From NCBI GenBank assembly GCA_030549795.1, contig JAUQQO010000009.1, forward strand, positions 62,001-126,000: a stretch of 64,000 bases of DNA. Direction: 5' to 3'. The notes under the pieces are model-generated. The model worked only from the letters and a program-made list of their open reading frames with translations, was not told the origin of the DNA and did not search any database. A program made the translations under genes and the position numbers. Each line of letters opens with the position of its first letter. The stretch's first letter is position 1. The DNA is from Pseudomonadota bacterium (lineage in GTDB: Bacteria > Pseudomonadota > Alphaproteobacteria > Geminicoccales > Geminicoccaceae). Positions 45,300 through 54,029 of the stretch are shown here, one piece after another.

Positions 45300-45833
45300 T
45301 CATCCCTGTTCGGCCCGCTGCAGCTTATTGCCGGTGATCATCGCCCAAACCAGGTTGTCGCGATGGCGCAGGCTCGCGAAGATCACACCCGCGACGTGCA
45401 CCGGCACGAGGCCAAGCAGCAGATTAGCGCTCGTTGCGTGCAGCTCCTCGACCCACTCCTCCCCCCAGAAGGCATCGAGCGTGAGCATCCAGCCCGACAC
45501 GCCGATGACCAGAAGGAGGAGCAAGAGGGCGAGGATCATGAGCGCGCCAAGCGGATTGTGGCCCTCATAATAGGGCTCTGCGCCGCGCACCATGGCCCGC
45601 ACATAGGCCAAGACCTCGCGCGGCCCACGCACGAAGCTCGCAAATCGGGCGTGGTGCGAGCCCACGAAGCCCCAGACGATGCGCACGAGCACCGCCGCCA
45701 GGACGACGTAGCCCACGACTTTGTGCGCGGTGCGCATATCCTGCGTGAGGAAGGCGGCGGCACAACCAAAAACGAAGGTCCAATGCGCAAGGCGAACGAG
45801 TGGATCCCACACCCGGCGAACGGGCCCGGTCAT
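45300..45833 (-). CDS. cytochrome b561-type membrane cytochrome b
   Basis: A 177-residue, four-helix cytochrome b domain protein. Helix-borne histidines likely ligate two hemes: H17 (VRLAHWTF), H36 (TAHKVVGY), H137-type (EELHATSANLLLGLVPVHVAGV). GGGAG precedes ATG at 45833. It is 80 bases downstream of a PepSY protein and a two-component system on the same strand, a common grouping in proteobacteria, and may accept electrons from or donate to a periplasmic partner. Confidence 0.88.
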   Translation of the reverse strand: MTGPVRRVWDPLVRLAHWTFVFGCAAAFLTQDMRTAHKVVGYVVLAAVLVRIVWGFVGSHHARFASFVRGPREVLAYVRAMVRGAEPYYEGHNPLGALMILALLLLLLVIGVSGWMLTLDAFWGEEWVEELHATSANLLLGLVPVHVAGVIFASLRHRDNLVWAMITGNKLQRAEQG

Positions 45834-45913
45834 GGTCGGACTCCCAAACGAAGCTTTCCCTTTGGGCGGAGGCGAAAAGGCCGGGCCGCACGCACGCGAC
45901 CCGGCCGGGCCGA

Positions 45914-46177
45914 TCACTCGACGTGCTCTTCGAGCTTAGCGCCCGTCCACGGGTCGATGTAGGTTTCGACTTTCTTGCCGTTCAACCGCCCGTAGATCTC
46001 GTAGCAGCCGCCACTCGAGATCTTCCAGCGCTGGATCTCGTAACCCATGGCTTTGTACATGTCCTGCACCTTGGCCTCGGCCAACTTTTCACCGGTGCCC
46101 GTGCATTTGGGACCGGCCAGAGCTGGTGCAGCGAGGGCAAAGGTGAGGATACCGACGGCGATCGCCATCCGAACCAT
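45914..46177 (-). CDS. small secreted PepSY-domain protein
   Basis: An 87-residue periplasmic protein. Signal peptide MVRMAIAVGILTFALAAPALA is followed by one PepSY-like repeat (KVQDMYKAMGYEIQRWKISSGGCYEI, in part, and KVETYIDPWTGAKLEE). Two cysteines (KCTG and GGCYE) could form a disulfide. CAGGAGAACGCG precedes the ATG. It lies between the sensor kinase and cytochrome b561 genes and is a likely target of that two-component system. Confidence 0.9.
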   Translation of the reverse strand: MVRMAIAVGILTFALAAPALAGPKCTGTGEKLAEAKVQDMYKAMGYEIQRWKISSGGCYEIYGRLNGKKVETYIDPWTGAKLEEHVE

Positions 46178-46274
46178 CGCGTTCTCCTGTCGCTACGAAG
46201 GAACCGACGCGATGGCTCGTACCGAGACCGCATTGCACGCGCTCGGCGGCAGGCTGAATGAAACTTAAAGCTTA

Positions 46275-47639
46275 CTATGCGGCAAGCTTGCGATCGTTGG
46301 CGGTTTGGTTGGCGCTGCGCGCCGGCAGTCGGAACCCGACTTCAGCGCCGCCGCCCACGCGATTGCGCAGGATCGTTTCGCCGCCGTGGCGGCGGACGGT
46401 TTCCGCAACGATCGCAAGACCGAGCCCGGCCCCCTGCCAGCGGCTGGCGGCACCGCGGCGGTAGGGCTCGAGCAGGGTTTCGGTTTCACCCTTGGCAAAG
46501 CCCGGGCCGCGATCGCGCACCAGGACCGTACCGTCGGCGGTGACGCAGACCTCGATTTCGGTGCCAAGCGGCGCTGCCTTCGCGGCATTATCGAGGAGAT
46601 TGAGAAGCGCGCGTTCGATGGCGAGCGGCGAGCCCGTGCGCAAGGTCGTGGCCTCCGTCGCGTTCAGCACGATGCTCTTGCCCTGGCGCAGGACCATGGG
46701 TGTGGCGTCGGCGACGATATCGCGCACGAGAGCGGTGAGATCGAAGGTGACGGCCTCATCGAGCGCCCCCGCTTCAAGGCGCGCTTTATGAAGGAGCTGT
46801 TCGACCAATCGCTCGATGCGCGAAAGCGCCCGCATGAGCGCGGTGCGATCCGCACCTTCGGGCAACGCTTCCACGCGGGCGCGCATCGCAGCCAGGGGGG
46901 TACGCAAGGTGTGGGCGATGTCGGCGGTAAAGCGGCGCTCGCGGGCTAACGCCTCTTGCAGCCGTTCGAGCGCGCCGTTGGTCGCCGTGACCAAGGGCAC
47001 CACTTCGGCAGGCACCTGTTCGACGGGCAGTGTCTTTCCGTGGCCCGGGACGATCTTGGCAGCCTCTGCCGACAGCCGCTTGAGCGGTCGCAAGGCCCGC
47101 CGCACGGTGACCAACACGACGAGGATCGATACGGCTGAGGTTATGAGCATAAAGGGCCCGTATTCGCCGAGGATCTCGGCCTTGACCCAGATCAAGCGGT
47201 CTCGCAGCTCGGCGGGCCCCCGCTCGGCGAAAATGCGCAGGTGCGTGCCATCACTCGTGGTCCGCGAAGCGATGTAACCGAAACGGGAACCATCGGCGCT
47301 TTGAAGCTCGAAATAACCATCGACCGCACCGGCCACCGTAGCCAAGAGTGCTTTCGGGTCGCTTCCGTACACGAAGAGCAGATGTCCCGATTGGTCGACC
47401 ACAGCGAGCCGCAACTCGGGTAACACCGCAAGGCGTGCTTCAAGGGAGATGTCGGGGACGAGCTTCGGCTCACCCGACTCGGAGTGTGTCGCCGCTGCGA
47501 GCTGGTCGGCGATCTCGTCGAGTTCGTAGTGCAGTTCGACCCCATCGCGCAAAAAATGCTCGCCGACCGCCGCGAACAGGCCCAGTACAGCCAGGATCGA
47601 GCAGCGGATCGCGAGCGATCGGGTAAGCGAGCGCCTCAT
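46275..47639 (-). CDS. sensor histidine kinase of the PepSY/cytochrome b561 module
   Basis: A 454-residue class I histidine kinase. Membrane helices at about 8-30 and 162-182 enclose a periplasmic sensor domain of about 130 residues. HAMP-like RRALRPLKRLSAEAAKI follows, then the phosphorylation site H243 (DIAHTLRTPL), the N box (LLNLLDNAAKAAP), and G boxes (VRDRGPGF, GAGLGLAIV). Its ATG overlaps the regulator stop (ATGA). It resembles QseC/PmrB-type sensors in layout. Confidence 0.93.
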   Translation of the reverse strand: MRRSLTRSLAIRCSILAVLGLFAAVGEHFLRDGVELHYELDEIADQLAAATHSESGEPKLVPDISLEARLAVLPELRLAVVDQSGHLLFVYGSDPKALLATVAGAVDGYFELQSADGSRFGYIASRTTSDGTHLRIFAERGPAELRDRLIWVKAEILGEYGPFMLITSAVSILVVLVTVRRALRPLKRLSAEAAKIVPGHGKTLPVEQVPAEVVPLVTATNGALERLQEALARERRFTADIAHTLRTPLAAMRARVEALPEGADRTALMRALSRIERLVEQLLHKARLEAGALDEAVTFDLTALVRDIVADATPMVLRQGKSIVLNATEATTLRTGSPLAIERALLNLLDNAAKAAPLGTEIEVCVTADGTVLVRDRGPGFAKGETETLLEPYRRGAASRWQGAGLGLAIVAETVRRHGGETILRNRVGGGAEVGFRLPARSANQTANDRKLAA

Positions 47640-48307
47640 TCGGCCTCCAGCATATAGCCGACACCACGAATGGTGCGGATCTGTACCCCGGCACCTGCCT
47701 CGAGCAACCGCTTGCGCAAGCGCGAAACATGCGATTCGAGGGTGTTGGATTCGATCTCCTTCTCTTGGTCCCAAAGCGCTTCTTCGAGCACGCGTCGGGT
47801 AACCACGCGCCCCGCGCGTCGCATCAAGATCTCCAGCAGCATGCGTTCGCGGCGCGGCAGCAAAAGCGGGCGGCCGCCGACCGATACATCGCCGGTGGCC
47901 GGCTCGAGGACCAATCGCCCGACCTCGATGGCAGCGCCCAGATCGCGACCGGGACGGCGCAGCACAGCACGGATGCGCGCCACCAGTTCGGCATGGGCGA
48001 ACGGTTTGACGAGATAATCGTCGGCACCGGCTTCAAGGCCGGTGACCCGATCCTCGATCGCATCGCGGGCGGTAAGCACGATCACGGGAACGCTCGATCG
48101 CCGCCGTCGCAAGCGGCGTACGATGTCGAGTCCATCGCCATCGGGCAGTCCGAGATCGAGCAGAACGAGCGCGTAACTGTTGCTGGCAAGAGCAGCCTCT
48201 GCCGAGGCACAATCGGCGACGAGATCGACTGCGAACCCGTCACGCGCGAGATTGGCGACGAGCGCCTCACCCAGGTCCGGATCGTCCTCCACGAGGAGAA
48301 GGCGCAT
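47636..48307 (-). CDS. OmpR-family response regulator
   Basis: A 223-residue regulator with receiver domain (acidic D8/D9, phosphoacceptor D51, K101) and a winged-helix DNA-binding domain (RERMLLEILMRRAGRVVTRRVLEEALW and SNTLESHVSRLRKRL, in part). The ATG at 48307 is preceded by GGGAGAGCCG. Upstream lie a palindrome and paired AAACTT repeats that could be its own binding site. It is coupled to the sensor kinase by a 4-base overlap. Confidence 0.95.
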   Translation of the reverse strand: MRLLLVEDDPDLGEALVANLARDGFAVDLVADCASAEAALASNSYALVLLDLGLPDGDGLDIVRRLRRRRSSVPVIVLTARDAIEDRVTGLEAGADDYLVKPFAHAELVARIRAVLRRPGRDLGAAIEVGRLVLEPATGDVSVGGRPLLLPRRERMLLEILMRRAGRVVTRRVLEEALWDQEKEIESNTLESHVSRLRKRLLEAGAGVQIRTIRGVGYMLEAE

Positions 48308-48322
48308 CGGAGCGGCTCTCCC

Positions 48323-48360
48323 ATCACGCGTGATGAGCAAACTTTTAGCGTGTGAAACTT
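48323..48360 (-). promoter_or_regulatory. palindrome and AAACTT direct repeats upstream of the response regulator
   Basis: A perfect 12-base palindrome ATCACGCGTGAT lies at 48323-48334, then AAACTT occurs at 48339-48344 and again at 48355-48360, 16 bases apart. They sit 16 to 53 bases upstream of the regulator ATG. Another AAACTT, followed by AAAGCTT, occurs at 46261-46266 upstream of the PepSY gene. This suggests OmpR-type regulator binding and autoregulation; it is inference. Confidence 0.4.
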
Positions 48361-48578
48361 GCAACGAGCTTGCAGAGCATCCGCGCTTCGCCGTACCGCG
48401 CAGCGACCCATCGCGCCCTCGGGTCCTACGCCCCACTTTTCGGCTCCGAACAGACGCGCGCTTCAGCGCAGGGCCCTCCCTTCGTGGGCCGCCGGCGCGC
48501 ATATGTTCCAGCGCTTTAGAGCTTGAATGAAACCGAATCAGCGATGGCGGGCGCGAGAGACGGCGGGCGATCCTCGCC

Positions 48579-50045
48579 CTAGCTGCGCAGGTTCGCACCG
48601 AAATTGCGGGCAGGATCGAGTTCGGGCTCCAGCCGGCCGGTCGGGACCGCGGCCCAGCCGCCCCGGCGGGGCAAGAAACGGCCGGCTCCCGGCGCAGCGC
48701 GCAGCTCGCCCTCGCGCACGATCTCATGCCCGCGCAAGAAAACGCGCACCGGCCAACCGCGCACCGTTCGCCCGGCATAAGGGGTGTAGCCGGCGTTGTC
48801 GCGGCGCGGCGCATCGGGGATGGTCACCGACCGGCTGGGATCCCAGAGCACGAGATCGGCATCCGAGCCGGGGGCGATCGTGCCCTTTTTGGGGTGCAAG
48901 CCGTAGATCTTAGCTGGAGCGGTGGCGGTCAGTTCCACGAACTTGCTCAAGCCGAGGCGGCCCTTGCTCACCATGGCATCGAAGAGAAGCGGCAATCGCA
49001 GCTCAAGGCCGGGCATGCCATTGGCGATCTCTTTGAACGAGGGCTTGGGACCGCGCGCGAGCTTGCCGGTGTCGTCCATCCGATAGGGCGCGTGATCGGA
49101 GGAGATGCACTGCAACGTGCCCACCTCAAGCGCCCACCAGAGCGCCTCCTGATCGCTCGGCTCGCGCAGAGGCGGCGAGCAGATCCACTTCGCTCCCTCG
49201 ATGCCGGGGCGATCGAGCTCAGCACAAGTGAGCAAGAGATATTGCGTGCAGGTCTCGCCCCATACCTTGCGCCCCTCACCACGGGCGCGGTGGATCACCG
49301 CTGCGCCTTCGGCGGTCGAGACGTGGAAGACCATGATCGGCTGATCGATGAGCGCGGCACAGGCGATCGCGCGGTGGATGCCTTCGACCTCGCCGATGCG
49401 CGGGTGCGAGGGAACATGGTAGCGCGGCGCAGTATAGCCGCGCGCCATCAGCTGCTTGCCCATCCAGCGGATCATGCCGTGGTTCTCGGCGTGTACGCAG
49501 ACCATAAGGCCGTGGGTGCGCGCCGCCTCCAACACATCGAGGAACTGCTCGTCGTCGATTTTGAGCCGATCGTAGGTCAAGAACACCTTAAGCGAGGCGT
49601 GCCCGGAACGGACAAGTGGCGGCAACTCGTCCTTCAAGACCTCCGGGCGCGGATCAGCCAAGATCATGTGGAAGGCGTAATCGACGATCGCCCCTCGCTC
49701 GGCCCGACGATGGTAGTCCTCGACCACGGCACGAAGCGACATGCCGACGTGCTGGGCGGCGAAGGGGATCACGGTCGTGGTGCCGCCAAGGGCAGCGGAC
49801 GCGGTGGCCGTCTCAAAGGTATCAGCGTTCATAAGCCCGGTGGCGGCGAGCTGTTCGATATGGCAGTGGGGATCGACACCGCCGGGGGTGATGATGAGGC
49901 CGCGCGCATCGATGATCTCGCGCGCGTCGTTTAAGTCTGCCGCAACCGACGCGATCTGTCCGTCGCGGATGCCGATGTCAGCCACAAAGACATCGGTTGC
50001 GGTGGCGATCGTGCCGCCGCGGATCACGAGATCGAAAGGCTTCAC
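48579..50045 (-). CDS. D-hydantoinase / dihydropyrimidinase
   Basis: A 488-residue cyclic amidohydrolase. Metal ligands are seen in GGVDPHCHIE (first HxH), the carboxylated lysine region SLKVFLTYDRLK, VCVHAENHGMIRW, VFHVSTAEGAAV and SSDHAPYR. The DAPRRDNAGYTPYAGRTVRGWPV C-terminal pattern (in part) is typical. GTG at 50045 with CGAGGGCTCAGCC upstream is the start: the longer reading frame to 50102 runs into the tRNA-Gln gene. Hydrolysis of 5,6-dihydropyrimidines or hydantoins is expected; exact substrate unknown. Confidence 0.92.
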   Translation of the reverse strand: MKPFDLVIRGGTIATATDVFVADIGIRDGQIASVAADLNDAREIIDARGLIITPGGVDPHCHIEQLAATGLMNADTFETATASAALGGTTTVIPFAAQHVGMSLRAVVEDYHRRAERGAIVDYAFHMILADPRPEVLKDELPPLVRSGHASLKVFLTYDRLKIDDEQFLDVLEAARTHGLMVCVHAENHGMIRWMGKQLMARGYTAPRYHVPSHPRIGEVEGIHRAIACAALIDQPIMVFHVSTAEGAAVIHRARGEGRKVWGETCTQYLLLTCAELDRPGIEGAKWICSPPLREPSDQEALWWALEVGTLQCISSDHAPYRMDDTGKLARGPKPSFKEIANGMPGLELRLPLLFDAMVSKGRLGLSKFVELTATAPAKIYGLHPKKGTIAPGSDADLVLWDPSRSVTIPDAPRRDNAGYTPYAGRTVRGWPVRVFLRGHEIVREGELRAAPGAGRFLPRRGGWAAVPTGRLEPELDPARNFGANLRS

Positions 50046-50075
50046 GGCTGAGCCCTCGCGCGAGGCCGGAGGCGT

Positions 50076-50150
50076 TGGCTGGGGCGGGTGGATTCGAACC
50101 ACCGAATGGCGGATCCAAAGTCCGCTGCCTTACCGCTTGGCTACGCCCCA
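50076..50150 (-). tRNA. tRNA-Gln (TTG anticodon)
   Basis: On the minus strand a 75-base cloverleaf is visible. TGGGGCG at the 5' end pairs with CGCCCCA, the anticodon loop in CGGACTTTGGATCCG shows TTG, the T arm is GGTGG-TTCGAAT-CCACC, and a G discriminator with encoded CCA ends it. TTG reads CAA, hence glutamine; the G73 discriminator fits tRNA-Gln. It lies 30 bases upstream of the hydantoinase start. Confidence 0.96.
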
Positions 50151-50162
50151 AGCACGTCCCAT

Positions 50163-50192
50163 CATATAGGATCACTTTGGCTCGGTCAGCAA
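50163..50192 (-). promoter_or_regulatory. putative promoter of tRNA-Gln
   Basis: On the minus strand TTGCTG (50192-50187) and TATATG (50168-50163) are separated by 18 bases, ending 12 bases before the tRNA. The -35 element overlaps the last codons of the SAM hydrolase gene. Confidence 0.5.
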
Positions 50193-50917
50193 TCCGGGCC
50201 GAGGATCTCGACCGGATCGCCCACACGCAAGCCCAAAAGGGTGGCAGCGCTCGCCCCGTTGGCGGCGATCTCGAGAAGGCCCGAGCTGTTCTCGAAGGCA
50301 AAGCAGCTGCCCGCCGGCACATCCGCAAAGGTCCGCGCTCGAACGAGCATCACCCCTTTCACGCGTACCGGCGCATCGGGCGGAACCGTGCTCGCCCGCA
50401 CCCCCGTCATCGCATTGCCGTATGGGTCGAGATACACGATCGCCCGTCGATCATCCGACCAATCGGGATAGCGGGTGACCGGGGCCGGTTCGAGCCCCGC
50501 GCAATCGCCGCGCGCCAGGCGGGCAGCGATGGGCGCGAAGAGATCGCGGCCGTGAAAGGTGGCGGAAAGCCGCTGCGGCCGCCAGATGATGCGGTAGCTT
50601 TCCACCTTTTGCGCGCGGCGCAGGGCGATCTCGAAAAGGCCGTTGTCGGGTCCAACGAGCCATGTGCCGTCCAAGCGCAGGGCAAGGGGTGTGCGCGCGC
50701 TTCCCACCCCGGGATCGACGACCGCCACCACGACATCGCCCGGCTCGCACAAGGCAAGATGCGAAGCCAAGAGATAGCTCGCGAGATCGGGGCGGAAGGC
50801 GGGCGCATCATGCTGCAGATCGACGATCGGCACTTCCGGCGCCAACCGTCGCAGCACAAGATGCATTTGGCCGACATAGGGCCCAGCGATGCCGAAATCT
50901 GTAAACAGCAGGATCAT
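50186..50917 (-). CDS. SAM hydrolase / adenosyl-transferase (DUF62) family protein
   Basis: A 243-residue protein of the S-adenosyl-L-methionine hydrolase (adenosine-forming) family. Family motifs are LLFTDFGIAGPYVGQM at the N-terminus, VVAVVDPGVGSART, WLVGPDNGLFE and the FHGRDLFAPIAARLA segment. Relatives hydrolyse SAM to adenosine and methionine; true fluorinases are a minor branch and no halogenase feature is seen. ATG at 50917 overlaps the ispE stop (ATGA). It ends 36 bases before tRNA-Gln. Confidence 0.88.
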   Translation of the reverse strand: MILLFTDFGIAGPYVGQMHLVLRRLAPEVPIVDLQHDAPAFRPDLASYLLASHLALCEPGDVVVAVVDPGVGSARTPLALRLDGTWLVGPDNGLFEIALRRAQKVESYRIIWRPQRLSATFHGRDLFAPIAARLARGDCAGLEPAPVTRYPDWSDDRRAIVYLDPYGNAMTGVRASTVPPDAPVRVKGVMLVRARTFADVPAGSCFAFENSSGLLEIAANGASAATLLGLRVGDPVEILGPDC

Positions 50918-51798
50918 CGCGGATCACCGAGCGCGACGGTGGGCGCGATCCACCAGTTCGGTCGACGCTTTCGCAGCGTAGCGGCCGCCGCTTCCGCTTC
51001 CCCGCGATCGGAAAAGAGCCCAAAGCAGGTCGCACCACTGCCGCTCATCCGGGCGAGCAGACAGCCCGAGAGCCCGCGCAGTTCATCGAGCACGGTTGCG
51101 ATCTCGGGCAAAAGCGCACAGGCAGCGGGCTCGAGGTCGTTGCGGCTCTGGGCGAGCCACTGCGCACAGCTCCGTGGCCCGTCACAACCGCGAAGCGGAG
51201 GCCGTAGGGTTGGCTGGTCGGGGAGCTGCACCCGCGCGAAGACCGCTGCCGTCGCCACCGGCCGCCCGGGATTGACCAAGAGAAGCGGCAGATCCGGCAG
51301 TCCGCGGACGGGATCGAGTCGTTCCCCGATCCCGCGCATGCGCGCTGGCCGGCTGAACAGGCACACCGGGACATCGGCGCCGAGCTGTAAGCCGAGCTCA
51401 CGCAGACTCTCATCGTCGAGCTCAACGTCCCAAAGCGCGCGCAGGCCACGAAGGGTCGCTGCCGCATCGGCAGAGCCGCCCCCTAAACCAGCCGCTACCG
51501 GAAGGTTCTTGATGAGGCGGATCGCAGCCCCGTGCCGGATGCCACAAGTGCGGGCGAGAAGCTGACCAGCGCGTAGAACCAAATTGGTCTCATCAGCAGC
51601 TGTTGCGGCCGCAAACGGACCTTCGATCGCAAGCGAGAGCTCACGAGCAGGCTCGAAATGCAGAAGATCGCCGAGCTCGCAGAACACGACGAGGCTGTCG
51701 AGCTCGTGCTTGCCGTCGCTGCGGCGTCCGCAGATGAGCAAATCGAGATTGAGTTTGGCACGGGCGCGTTCGGTAATGTGATCAGCCGCGACGGGCAT
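50914..51798 (-). CDS. ispE: 4-diphosphocytidyl-2-C-methyl-D-erythritol kinase
   Basis: A 294-residue GHMP kinase of the MEP isoprenoid pathway. The N-terminal RARAKLNLDLLICGRRSDGKHELDSLVVF (in part), the LPVAAGLGGGSADAAATLR ATP loop and the C-terminal ARMSGSGATCFGLF are clear. ATG at 51798 is chosen by family start. It overlaps the end of the TPR lipoprotein gene by 17 bases and is coupled to the downstream SAM hydrolase gene. Confidence 0.96.
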   Translation of the reverse strand: MPVAADHITERARAKLNLDLLICGRRSDGKHELDSLVVFCELGDLLHFEPARELSLAIEGPFAAATAADETNLVLRAGQLLARTCGIRHGAAIRLIKNLPVAAGLGGGSADAAATLRGLRALWDVELDDESLRELGLQLGADVPVCLFSRPARMRGIGERLDPVRGLPDLPLLLVNPGRPVATAAVFARVQLPDQPTLRPPLRGCDGPRSCAQWLAQSRNDLEPAACALLPEIATVLDELRGLSGCLLARMSGSGATCFGLFSDRGEAEAAAATLRKRRPNWWIAPTVALGDPR

Positions 51799-53614
51799 CG
51801 GGCTCGGGTAGGCCTTTTTCCAGTTTTTCTGTGATGGCGGCAATCGCGTCTTTTTCGGGTTGTAGCCCGAGCGCTCGCTGCCATTGGAACCGCGCCTCGC
51901 GGAACCGCCCCACCCGCCAATAGGCGTCGCCCAGATGATCGTTGATGGTAGGATCACCCGGCTCGAGCTCGACCGCGCGCTCGAGATAATGGACCGCTTT
52001 TTCATAATCACCGAGCTTGAAATAGGCCCAGCCCAGGCTGTCGACGATGTAACCATCCTGGGAGCGCAACTCGACCGCTCGGTGCAGCATGGTCTTGGCT
52101 CGTTCGAGGTTCACCCCCTGATCGACCCAGCTATATCCGAGATAGTTGAGAACGAAGGGCTGATCTGGTTCGAGCTCAAGTGCTCGTAGGAAATCTTGTT
52201 CGGCCTCTGGCCAGCGTTTGGCTCGCTCAAGAGCGATCCCCCGCGCGTAGAAGAGCCGCCAGTGCGGGCGGCTCGGCTCGCCCAGACGGCGAATGGCTTC
52301 CGAGTAGGCCTGGATCGCCTCCGCCCAGCGCTCCTCGCGCCGCATCATGTCGCCGAGCGTGACGAGCGGCTCGATGCGATCGGGTCGCAAGGCGGCAAGG
52401 GAGCGCAAAAGCTGTGTCGCCTCGTCTTCGCGACCGAGGTCTTTAAGCGATTCGGCGCGCGCGATTTGCGCCGCGAAATGGAAGATCGAATGCTCCGGCA
52501 CGCGCGCGAAGGCCGCAAGCGCCGCTTCATGTTGACCTTGATCGCGGCGGATGCGCCCGATCGCGAGCCACACATCACCCGCTTCGGGCGCAAGATGCGC
52601 AGCCAGACGAGCAAGAGCGAGGGCCTGCACGCTTACCCGTTGGTCGCGCAACAGTTCCGCAAGGCCGATTAGAGCGTCGGCCATAGCTTCACTTGGGCTT
52701 TGGATCGGCAGCCACCCGTCTTCGCCGGCGCGGATGCGCGCTTCGAGTTCCAAAAGCGTCGCCTGCTCGCCGCCGCGTTTTCGGTGCTCGATGAGGCGAT
52801 CGAGCGCGCGATCCCGCTGGCCTGCTCTCACCTCGAGGCCCACGAGCGCGAGAAGCAGCCGCATGGGCACGCTCGCCTCGCCCTGGACGAGGCTGGCGAG
52901 CAGCCCGCGCGCCTGTTCCGAACGCCCCGTCTGGGCGAGCAACATGGCGCGATGGTAGGCGCGCAACAGCGCAAAAGGGTCGTCGCGACCGCCGCGCTCC
53001 AGAAGATCGAGCGCTGCTTCGACGTCGCCCGTGCCCGCCCGCGCCCAAGCCCGCAAGATGGGGGCGATGCCGGCGAGCGGACCGCGGCCGCTTAAGCGCG
53101 CGAGATGCTCACGCGCCGCCTGGAAGCGTCCGGCTAGGGCTTCGTCGATGGCGAGCAAAAGCCGCGCCTCGTCCACCCCCGCTTCGAACTCGACGAGCGA
53201 GCGGGCGTGCTCGCGAGCCCGTCCGATCTCACCAGAAGCGAGCAAGAGCAGGAAGGTCTGGCGGCGGAGCTCGACATTGTAGGGGTCAGCGCGTGCGGCG
53301 CGCTCGAAGTTGCGCGCTGCTTCTTCCACTTGGCCGAGCTCGAGCGCATGTCGGGCGACGAGATAGGCCGCCGCCGCCGAGCGGCCGCGGCCGAACTCCT
53401 CGGCGTTCGCAAGTCCCCCCTCGCGCCAGCCGGGCGAGCCGCCGGTACAGGCGACGATCGGAAAGGCGACCAGCAAGGCGACGAGCCGCTTGGACCGGCC
53501 GGTACCGGCTCGGGGTCGCGCTTGACGCCAGGCGCTGGGACCGGCATGGAGACTGGAGCGCGGGCGGAGCGCCCGCAGGGCAAGCCCTGGAACAAGGATT
53601 TTTGGAGACGACAC
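51782..53614 (-). CDS. TPR-repeat lipoprotein
   Basis: About 610 residues from the GTG at 53614. A hydrophobic stretch with lipobox-like FPIVAC indicates a lipoprotein. The rest is a chain of tetratricopeptide repeats (such as NFERAARADPYNVELRR, DFLRALELEPDQPFVLNYLGYS, HYLERAVELEPGDPTINDHLGDAYWR; only parts quoted). The start is uncertain: the lipobox is preceded by about 45 residues, and neither ATG nor a good ribosome site lies near the signal. It starts 2 bases from a divergent small gene. It precedes ispE, as is common in alphaproteobacteria; the function may be in envelope assembly. Confidence 0.85.
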   Translation of the reverse strand: MSSPKILVPGLALRALRPRSSLHAGPSAWRQARPRAGTGRSKRLVALLVAFPIVACTGGSPGWREGGLANAEEFGRGRSAAAAYLVARHALELGQVEEAARNFERAARADPYNVELRRQTFLLLLASGEIGRAREHARSLVEFEAGVDEARLLLAIDEALAGRFQAAREHLARLSGRGPLAGIAPILRAWARAGTGDVEAALDLLERGGRDDPFALLRAYHRAMLLAQTGRSEQARGLLASLVQGEASVPMRLLLALVGLEVRAGQRDRALDRLIEHRKRGGEQATLLELEARIRAGEDGWLPIQSPSEAMADALIGLAELLRDQRVSVQALALARLAAHLAPEAGDVWLAIGRIRRDQGQHEAALAAFARVPEHSIFHFAAQIARAESLKDLGREDEATQLLRSLAALRPDRIEPLVTLGDMMRREERWAEAIQAYSEAIRRLGEPSRPHWRLFYARGIALERAKRWPEAEQDFLRALELEPDQPFVLNYLGYSWVDQGVNLERAKTMLHRAVELRSQDGYIVDSLGWAYFKLGDYEKAVHYLERAVELEPGDPTINDHLGDAYWRVGRFREARFQWQRALGLQPEKDAIAAITEKLEKGLPEPDARRG

Positions 53615-53615
53615 G

Positions 53616-53819
53616 ATGCTCAAAACGTCCAAGAGCAAGAACGACCCCACCGCACGCGGTCCTACTCAACAGGGCAAGACATTCGAGGGCAAGAAAGTCA
53701 AGCCCGTTCTCTACGTAGGATCCGCAGTCGGGCATGGTCGCTACATAGCGGCGCAAGACGAGAGCGGCAAGCTCGTCCTCGGCGCCGACGGTCGCCCCGT
53801 CGCCTATCGCGACATCTGA
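53616..53819 (+). CDS. small conserved-looking protein of unknown function
   Basis: A 67-residue basic protein: a Lys/Thr/Ser/Pro-rich start (LKTSKSKNDPTARGPTQQGK) then KPVLYVGSAVGHGRYIAAQ and GADGRPVAYRDI. GGAGACGACACG precedes the ATG. The Gly/Tyr/Val-rich middle looks conserved and I believe similar short proteins occur in other alphaproteobacteria, but no function is known. It is divergent from the TPR gene with start codons 2 bases apart. Confidence 0.7.
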   Translation: MLKTSKSKNDPTARGPTQQGKTFEGKKVKPVLYVGSAVGHGRYIAAQDESGKLVLGADGRPVAYRDI

Positions 53820-54029
53820 GCCTCTTTTCGCGCATCGCACGCGCCCTGCGCGGGCCTCAAAACGCGCGCCCGGGTCGGGAATAGAGAGCACGAGTCGGCG
53901 TCGGTTGCGATCGAACAGTCTATTCCCAGACGGGTCTGCGGCGAAGCGAGCGGATCGAGCGTGTTCACCAAGGGTAAGGAAGCCTGCGGGGGTTCGGATC
54001 CGGACCACCGAAGAGATGGGGGAGCGGCG

